NCBI GenBank assembly: GCA_035498175.1
Contig: DATKAJ010000045.1
Coordinates: 1-50,777, forward strand
DNA length: 50,777 nucleotides
From: JALORV01 sp035498175
GTDB taxonomy: Bacteria > Pseudomonadota > Gammaproteobacteria > Burkholderiales > Burkholderiaceae_F
Direction: 5' to 3'
A model generated the notes under the pieces. That model saw only the letters and a program-made list of their open reading frames with translations. It was not told the origin of the DNA and did no database searches. Each line of letters starts with the position of its first letter. Position 1 is the stretch's first letter. A program made the translations under genes and the position numbers. Positions 44,114 through 50,777 of this stretch are shown one piece after another.

Positions 44114-45616
44114 ATGATCCTGATCGCCTTTGTCGCCCTCTACCTGATTGCCTCGGTGGCGATTGGCCTGTACGCGGCCACCCGCGTCAGGAACACCTCG
44201 GACTACGCGGTCGCGGGCCGTTCTCTGCCGCTGATCATGATCGTCACCACGACGTTCGCGACGTGGTTCGGCTCCGAGACGGTGCTCGGCATTCCGTCCA
44301 AGTTCGTGGAGGGCGGAATGCAGAAGACGGTCGAGGATCCATTCGGTGCGTCGTTCTGTCTGATCCTTGTCGGCCTGTTCTTCGCGCGCAAGCTCTACAC
44401 GATGAACCTGCTGACGATCGGCGACTTCTACCGGCAGCGCTACGGCAAGGGCGTCGAGATCTTCAGCGCGACGGTGATCCTGATCTCCTATCTCGGCTGG
44501 GTCGCCGCCCAGATCACCGCACTCGGCCTGGTGTTCAACCTGCTCTCCGCAGGCGCCATCTCGACGTCGACGGGCATGGCGCTCGGCACCGCGATCGTCT
44601 TCATCTACACCGTGTTCGGCGGCATGTGGTCGGTGGCGCTGACCGACTTCCTGCAGATGATCATCATCGTCGTTGGGCTGACGCTGATTGCCTGGTTCGC
44701 GGCCGACCTGGCCGGCGGGGCCGGCAAGGTCGTCGAGTACGCCGCCAGCAAGGACATGTTCAGGTTCTTCCCCGAGGCGTCGGCGCACGCCTGGCTCTTC
44801 TGGCTGGGGTCCGCCATCACGATCATGATCGGCTCGATTCCGCAACAGGACGTGTTCCAGCGCGTGATGTCGGCCAAGGACGCCGATACCGCCGTGCGCG
44901 GACCGGTGATCGGCGGCCTGTCCTACCTCGCGTTCGCGTTCGTGCCGATCTTCATCGGCGTCGCGGCGTTCGTCGTGATGCCTGAGGTCGCGGCGAAGCT
45001 GGCGCAGGAAGACACGCAGAAGATCCTGCCGACGCTGGTCATGGAGCGCATGCCGGTGTGGCTGCAGGTGTTGTTCTTCGGCGCACTGCTTTCAGCGATC
45101 ATGTCCACGGCCTCGGCGACGCTGCTGGCGCCGTCGACCACGTTCGTTGAAAACATCCTGAAGAACTTCCACGCGCTGTCGGACAAGCGCGAGCTGCGCG
45201 CGATGCGATTGACGGTCTTCGTGTTCACCCTGTGCGTGCTGGCGTATTCGATCATCATGGAAGGCACGCCGATCTACGAACTGGTCGCGATGGCCTACCA
45301 GTTCCCGGTCGTGGGCGCGTTCTGGCCGCTGGTGTGCGGCCTGTACTGGAAGCGCTCGACGACGCAGGGCGCGATCTGGTCGATCGTCCTCGGGATGAGC
45401 GGATGGGCGATCCTGGCGGCGACGCCGCTCGGCGAGGTGTTTCCGTCGGTGCTCGGCGGTTTCCTGCTCGCGGGGCTCGGGATGTTGACGGGCTCGCTGC
45501 TGCCGACCCAGGGCAACGTGGCCCATCGGGCCCGAACCACGTCCCACGGGCCGCATTCTCACGCCGGCCACGGCCACCACTCGACGCGGCCGGCGGCGCA
45601 CTCACGCGCCGGCTGA
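44114..45616 (+). CDS. Sodium:solute symporter (SSS family) with His-rich C-terminal tail
   Basis: A 500-residue membrane protein with about 13 helices. Family features are S-D-Y-A-V-A-G-R-S-L-P at the start of helix 2, the sodium-site-like region around F-A-T-W-F-G-S-E-T-V-L-G, R-Q-R-Y-G-K-G in the loop, and S-A-I-M-S-T-A-S-A-T-L-L-A-P-S. The last 30 residues hold eight histidines (H-G-P-H-S-H-A-G-H-G-H-H), suggesting cytoplasmic or periplasmic metal binding. The substrate cannot be told; the family includes carriers of proline, pantothenate, acetate and sugars. The upstream gap of 65 bases shows no clear promoter. Confidence 0.93.
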   Translation: MILIAFVALYLIASVAIGLYAATRVRNTSDYAVAGRSLPLIMIVTTTFATWFGSETVLGIPSKFVEGGMQKTVEDPFGASFCLILVGLFFARKLYTMNLLTIGDFYRQRYGKGVEIFSATVILISYLGWVAAQITALGLVFNLLSAGAISTSTGMALGTAIVFIYTVFGGMWSVALTDFLQMIIIVVGLTLIAWFAADLAGGAGKVVEYAASKDMFRFFPEASAHAWLFWLGSAITIMIGSIPQQDVFQRVMSAKDADTAVRGPVIGGLSYLAFAFVPIFIGVAAFVVMPEVAAKLAQEDTQKILPTLVMERMPVWLQVLFFGALLSAIMSTASATLLAPSTTFVENILKNFHALSDKRELRAMRLTVFVFTLCVLAYSIIMEGTPIYELVAMAYQFPVVGAFWPLVCGLYWKRSTTQGAIWSIVLGMSGWAILAATPLGEVFPSVLGGFLLAGLGMLTGSLLPTQGNVAHRARTTSHGPHSHAGHGHHSTRPAAHSRAG

Positions 45617-45631
45617 ACCGCAACGCTGCGG

Positions 45632-46543
45632 TCAGCCGGGCGCTGCCCCGCCGGAGCGCTCGCTGGCAAGCGCCGCGAAATCGTCGGCAAAGCTGCCGAG
45701 CCGGCGCGACAGTGTCGCCCGCTGTTCCGGGGTCGCGGCGTTGATCAGCCGCGCGATCAGCTCTGCAGTGGCCGCGCGAACCTGTTCAGTGGCACGGCGC
45801 CGTTCGGGATCGGAAGGGGCCTGCAGCTGAGCAAAGTAGTCGCGCAGCCAGCGCGCCGCGGCGTCCTCCCCGGGGCGCTCGCTCTGGATGCGCTGGAGCA
45901 CGGCCACGAACTCGCGTTGGCGGCGCTCGCGCTCCTCGATCCACCACGCGCCGGAATCGGGCCGGCCGGCGAGCGTCGTGCGGACGATGTCAAGCTGCTC
46001 TGGCGTCAGGCTGCCGAACCAGTAATCGGCGCGCTGCGCCACCTTGTGCACACGCTCCTCGAGCGTCCCCTTGCCCGCCAGCTGCACGAGTTCGCGCCGC
46101 GCCTTCGAGTTGTCGCTGGCCAGTTTGCGCTCCAGGCGCGCCAGCTGCTCGGGGCTGAGCGTCAGCGCAAGCTGCGCGAGATCCGGTGCGGCGCGCTCGC
46201 CCAGCGTGGCCAGGCGGACGTTCACTGCGCGGTTGAAGGCCAGCACGTCGCCGGCGGACACGGGACCGTCGAGCTTGCGGCGGGCCTCCTGGATGAACTG
46301 CGCGTAGTCGCGCAGCTGCGTCGAGCGGTGCCAGGCAACGAGCGCGGATGAGCGCTCCCTGACGAGCTGCTCCTGCTCGGGCGTCAGGCCGACGTAGCCG
46401 TCGATCGTGTACAGCAGCAACGTGTCCGCGTAGCTGTATCCGATGCGGACGCCGCTGCTGCAGGCCGCAAGCAGCAGCGCCACCGCGGCGGCGAACAGCC
46501 AGACGCGGGACACAACGGACCGTGACTTAGAATCGCAGCGCAC
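45632..46543 (-). CDS. DUF6279 family lipoprotein
   Basis: A 303-residue minus-strand lipoprotein. The lipobox L-L-A-A-C lies near residue 27. The mature part begins with G-Y-S-Y-A-D-T-L-L-L-Y-T-I-D-G-Y-V-G-L, the family hallmark, and continues as charged helices (L-T-P-E-Q-x-x-x-L/V repeats). I chose the GTG at 46543 because AGGAG lies seven bases before it and it yields a normal signal peptide; ATG codons at 46564 and 46570 would overlap glmU. The function of the family is unknown. The start lies 19 bases from that of glmU on the other strand. Confidence 0.87.
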   Translation of the reverse strand: MRCDSKSRSVVSRVWLFAAAVALLLAACSSGVRIGYSYADTLLLYTIDGYVGLTPEQEQLVRERSSALVAWHRSTQLRDYAQFIQEARRKLDGPVSAGDVLAFNRAVNVRLATLGERAAPDLAQLALTLSPEQLARLERKLASDNSKARRELVQLAGKGTLEERVHKVAQRADYWFGSLTPEQLDIVRTTLAGRPDSGAWWIEERERRQREFVAVLQRIQSERPGEDAAARWLRDYFAQLQAPSDPERRRATEQVRAATAELIARLINAATPEQRATLSRRLGSFADDFAALASERSGGAAPG

Positions 46544-46562
46544 TGATGATCTCCTGCGCGCC

Positions 46563-47933
46563 ATGAACATCGTGATTCTCGCGGCCGGGCTGGGCAAGCG
46601 CATGCGCTCGTCGCTGCCCAAGGTGCTGCATCCGATCGCGGGCCGGCCGATGTTAGCTCACGTGATCGACACGGCGCGGATCGTTTCGGCGTGGCAGCCC
46701 AATCCCCGCATCGTCGTCGTGGTCGGTCATGGGGCCGACGCCGTGCGATCGGCATTTGCGGCCGAGCGCGATGTCAGCTTCGTGCTGCAGGAGCCGCAGC
46801 TCGGCACCGGCCACGCCGTGATGCAGGCGATGCCGCTGCTGGCCGACGACACGCATACGCTGGTGCTCTACGGCGACGTGCCGCTGGTGTCCGCGGCCAC
46901 ACTCGAGCGGCTCCTGATCGCCGCCGGTCGCGACGTCGGCCTGCTGACGGTCGTGCTCGACGACCCGCACGGATACGGCCGAATCGTGCGAGGCGATGGC
47001 GGCGTCCGGCGCATCGTCGAGGAGAAGGACGCAACGCCGGCCGAGCGCGCGCTGCGCGAGGTGAACACCGGAATCCTGGTCGCACCCACGCATCGGCTGC
47101 GGCAGTGGCTCGCGCGCCTGTCGGACAACAACGCCCAGCGCGAGTACTACCTGACCGACGTGGTCGCGCACGCGGTCGCCGAAGGCGTCGCCGTGAACGC
47201 CGCGCATCCCGGCGCGCCAGCCGAGACGCTGGGCGTGAACTCGAAGGCCCAGCTGGCCCAGCTCGAGCGGCTCTACCAGCAGCGGCACGCCGAGGCGCTG
47301 CTCGAGCGCGGTGCGACGATTGCCGATCCTGCGCGCATCGACGTCCGCGGCCAGTTGAGCGTCGGCAGCGACGTCTTCATCGATGTCAATTGTGTCTTCG
47401 AGGGCCGGGTTGTGCTCGGCGATGGCGTGCGCATCGGTCCGAACAACGTGCTGCGGGACTGCACGGTCGGCAACGGCACGGAAGTGCTCGGCTTCTGCTA
47501 CCTCGAGGATGCCCGCATCGGCGCGCGCGCCCGCATCGGGCCGTTCGCGCGCATGCGTCCGAGCGCGACGCTGGCGGACGAGGTGCACATCGGCAACTTC
47601 GTCGAAGTGAAGAACTCGGCGATGGGCGCCGGTTCGAAAGCGAATCACCTCGCGTACGTCGGCGACGCGACCGTCGGCCAGCGCGTCAATATCGGCGCCG
47701 GGACGATCGTTGCGAACTACGACGGCGCGAACAAGCATCGCACCCTGATCGGCGACGACGCGCAGACCGGATCGAACTCGGTTCTCGTCGCGCCGGTCGA
47801 GATCGGTGCAGGGGCGACGATCGCCGCGGGTTCCACCATCAGCAAGAACGCGCCGGCGGGCAAGCTCACCGTCGCGCGCGCCAGGCAGTTCACCGTCGAC
47901 GGCTGGAAGCGGCCGACCAAGAAGCGCAGCTGA
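46563..47933 (+). CDS. glmU: Bifunctional N-acetylglucosamine-1-P uridyltransferase / glucosamine-1-P acetyltransferase
   Basis: A 456-residue enzyme, the same length as E. coli GlmU, making UDP-GlcNAc for peptidoglycan and LPS. The N-terminal pyrophosphorylase domain has L-A-A-G-L-G-K-R-M-R-S (residues 6-16), G-T-G-H-A and Y-G-D-V-P-L. The C-terminal half is a left-handed beta-helix of hexapeptide repeats (I-G-A-R-A-R-I-G-P-F) with the acetyltransferase residues in E-V-K-N-S and N-Y-D-G. It works with glmS downstream, separated by a regulator gene on the other strand. Confidence 0.98.
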   Translation: MNIVILAAGLGKRMRSSLPKVLHPIAGRPMLAHVIDTARIVSAWQPNPRIVVVVGHGADAVRSAFAAERDVSFVLQEPQLGTGHAVMQAMPLLADDTHTLVLYGDVPLVSAATLERLLIAAGRDVGLLTVVLDDPHGYGRIVRGDGGVRRIVEEKDATPAERALREVNTGILVAPTHRLRQWLARLSDNNAQREYYLTDVVAHAVAEGVAVNAAHPGAPAETLGVNSKAQLAQLERLYQQRHAEALLERGATIADPARIDVRGQLSVGSDVFIDVNCVFEGRVVLGDGVRIGPNNVLRDCTVGNGTEVLGFCYLEDARIGARARIGPFARMRPSATLADEVHIGNFVEVKNSAMGAGSKANHLAYVGDATVGQRVNIGAGTIVANYDGANKHRTLIGDDAQTGSNSVLVAPVEIGAGATIAAGSTISKNAPAGKLTVARARQFTVDGWKRPTKKRS

Positions 47934-47957
47934 CGCCGCCCGACGCCGGCCGCCGCG

Positions 47958-48419
47958 CTACAGCGGCAGCACAGGAGCGAACTTGCTGCGGCGGACCGAG
48001 AAGAAGCTGCGCACGTTACGCACGTTGCGCTCGGCTGTCAGGGCCCGATGCACGAAGGCGTGGTACGCGGGCATGTCGGCGACGTACACGACCAGCACGA
48101 AGTCGGGCCCGCTCGACACGCGGTAGCACTGCTGCACGGCGCCCTCGGATTCAGCGGTCATCTCGAAGGCAGACAGCGCCTCGGCGCTCTGCACATCCAG
48201 AGTGACTTCGAGGATCGCCGTCAGGCCGGCGCCCAGACGATCCGGCGACAGGATTGCCATCTGCCGTTCGATGACGCCGTCCGCGACCAGTCGCCGGATA
48301 CGGCGCAGGCATGTGGCGGGCGACACATGCGCGCGGGCCGCCAGTTCCTGGTTCGTCAGCGCGTTGTCCATCTGAAGCAGGCCCAGCAGGCGACGATCGG
48401 TCGTATCCAGTTCCTTCAT
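47958..48419 (-). CDS. Lrp/AsnC family transcriptional regulator
   Basis: A 153-residue regulator. The N-terminal helix-turn-helix is at L-T-N-Q-E-L-A-A-R-A-H-V-S-P-A-T-C-L-R-R, and the C-terminal RAM domain (V-S-S-G-P-D-F-V-L-V-V-Y-V) binds an effector, usually an amino acid. It is read toward glmU and away from glmS; 149 AT-rich bases separate it from glmS. An inverted repeat in that gap is a candidate operator. Regulation of glmS by it is possible but unproven. Confidence 0.94.
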   Translation of the reverse strand: MKELDTTDRRLLGLLQMDNALTNQELAARAHVSPATCLRRIRRLVADGVIERQMAILSPDRLGAGLTAILEVTLDVQSAEALSAFEMTAESEGAVQQCYRVSSGPDFVLVVYVADMPAYHAFVHRALTAERNVRNVRSFFSVRRSKFAPVLPL

Positions 48420-48454
48420 CGTCAGAAGATCTACGCTATTAGTATCGATCTATC

Positions 48455-48467
48455 GCAATATTATTGC
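48455..48467. promoter_or_regulatory. Candidate operator in the lrp-type/glmS divergent region
   Basis: GCAATA-T-TATTGC is a perfect 13-base palindrome in an unusually AT-rich segment for this genome, 36 bases before the regulator's start. A half-site-like GTGCAATAA lies about 20 bases downstream (48482-48490). Lrp/AsnC proteins often bind such AT-rich palindromes and autoregulate. Confidence 0.5.
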
Positions 48468-48568
48468 AGCAAACAGTACACGTGCAATAAACAGCCGAAT
48501 TGTCGCTGACCACGAAAGCCTAATTCTCACCGGGACACGTACGATCCCACCCGGCTTTCGGAGGTCCC

Positions 48569-50425
<1,857 letters not shown>

Positions 50426-50777
50426 GCGGCTGTGAGCGGTGGTAGAGAGCGTAATTAAGTTCGGAACATGTTTCAGAGGCAAGGCCTTCGGTTAGTGGGG
50501 GCAGCAAAGTTCGGAATTCGCGCTGGCCTCCGGCTTTTAACGCGAATGCCGACGGAACTAAGTTCGGAATGCTGGGTAGCCGCTGTTCTTGAGTAGTCCC
50601 CATAGGCAATAGTCGACCCCTAGCTGCCATCCGCGTCGCCCGAGAGTTGCCATCGAAACCACGCGCAAAGCGGACGTCGGCGCGACCGGCAGAGTTCGAC
50701 TCCTAAGCCGTCGTCTGCTGCCACCGAAATCAGTGGGAAACCTTACTGCAAAGCATGGAATCAAGGCATTTGCGTGT
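50426..50777. other. Non-coding region downstream of glmS
   Basis: These 352 bases contain no convincing gene; short open frames here have poor codon use and no start signals. The first 150 bases carry three spaced 10-bp repeats and an imperfect inverted repeat (arms about 50508-50522 and 50541-50559, with ATTCGCG/CGCGAAT as the perfect core). The composition is less GC-rich than in neighbouring genes. It may be the end of a mobile element whose genes lie outside the window. Confidence 0.55.
50457..50569 (+). repeat. Three spaced direct repeats AAGTTCGGAA after glmS
   Basis: AAGTTCGGAA occurs at 50457-50466, 50507-50516 and 50560-50569, that is 50 and 53 bases apart, in the same orientation. 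Flanking bases are not conserved beyond one or two positions. They start 32 bases after the glmS stop. Spaced transposase-binding repeats at element ends look like this, but no transposase gene is in view. Confidence 0.75.

Noticed and set aside
50431..50450. TGTGAGCGG after glmS as a Tn7-type TGT terminus
   Set aside because: It lies only 5 bases after the stop codon, too close for the usual Tn7 insertion point, and a TGT triplet alone is not evidence.

Overview
This is a GC-rich chromosomal window from a betaproteobacterium, most likely of the Burkholderiales or a near relative. The evidence is the conserved order mnmG-rsmG-(lysE-type)-parA-parB-atpIBEFHAGDC, the hemE-priA pair, the DUF971-ubiE-Tim44-ubiJ-ubiB cluster, and the betaproteobacterial character of the ATP synthase proteins. 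No phage, plasmid, CRISPR array or complete insertion sequence is visible. Nearly all of it is core genome, on the plus strand from 1 to about 33 kb and mixed afterwards.

Layout. 1-2.5 kb: end of a tripartite tricarboxylate (TctA) permease gene, an AbrB-type membrane protein and a GNAT acetyltransferase, joined by 4-base overlaps. 2.7-5.1 kb: a cold-shock protein with a clean terminator, then GTP-dependent PEP carboxykinase. 5.2-11 kb: an iron-type alcohol dehydrogenase fused by overlap to a complete branched-chain-amino-acid-type ABC importer (two ATPases, binding protein, two permeases), with a strong stem-loop between binding protein and permeases. 11.2-13.1 kb: an unusual winged-helix/transmembrane/AsmA-like fusion protein. 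13.08-18.9 kb: two tandem parS sites, mnmG, rsmG, a LysE-type exporter, parA, a GNAT gene and parB, the chromosome-segregation locus usually found close to the origin. 18.9-26.3 kb: the complete F1Fo ATP synthase operon with its own promoter and terminator. Its a subunit carries an extra transmembrane hairpin and its beta subunit a charged tail.

26.3-33.3 kb: universal stress protein, TonB-like lipoprotein, small secreted protein, DUF167 protein, hemE, a DnaA-box-bearing gap, priA, and a lipoprotein/ECF sigma/anti-sigma operon. 33.3-37.4 kb: minus-strand triheme cytochrome c, tRNA-Arg(CCG), a small secreted protein and an OPT transporter. 37.5-41.9 kb: ubiquinone-biosynthesis cluster. 42-45.6 kb: a large lipoprotein with a HELGH zinc-protease motif and a sodium:solute symporter with a His-rich tail. 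45.6-50.4 kb: DUF6279 lipoprotein, glmU, an Lrp/AsnC regulator and glmS. Beyond glmS lies about 350 bp of non-coding sequence with three spaced copies of a 10-bp motif, at the place where Tn7-like elements insert.

The genes serve central energy and carbon metabolism (ATP synthase, ubiquinone, PEPCK, cytochrome), chromosome maintenance (ParABS, PriA, MnmG/RsmG) and cell-wall precursor supply (GlmS makes glucosamine-6-P; GlmU makes UDP-GlcNAc). I do not see a wholly new multi-gene system. The most unusual items are the expanded AtpB, the wHTH-AsmA fusion, the HELGH lipoprotein, the possible leader cistron ahead of atpG and the repeats after glmS.
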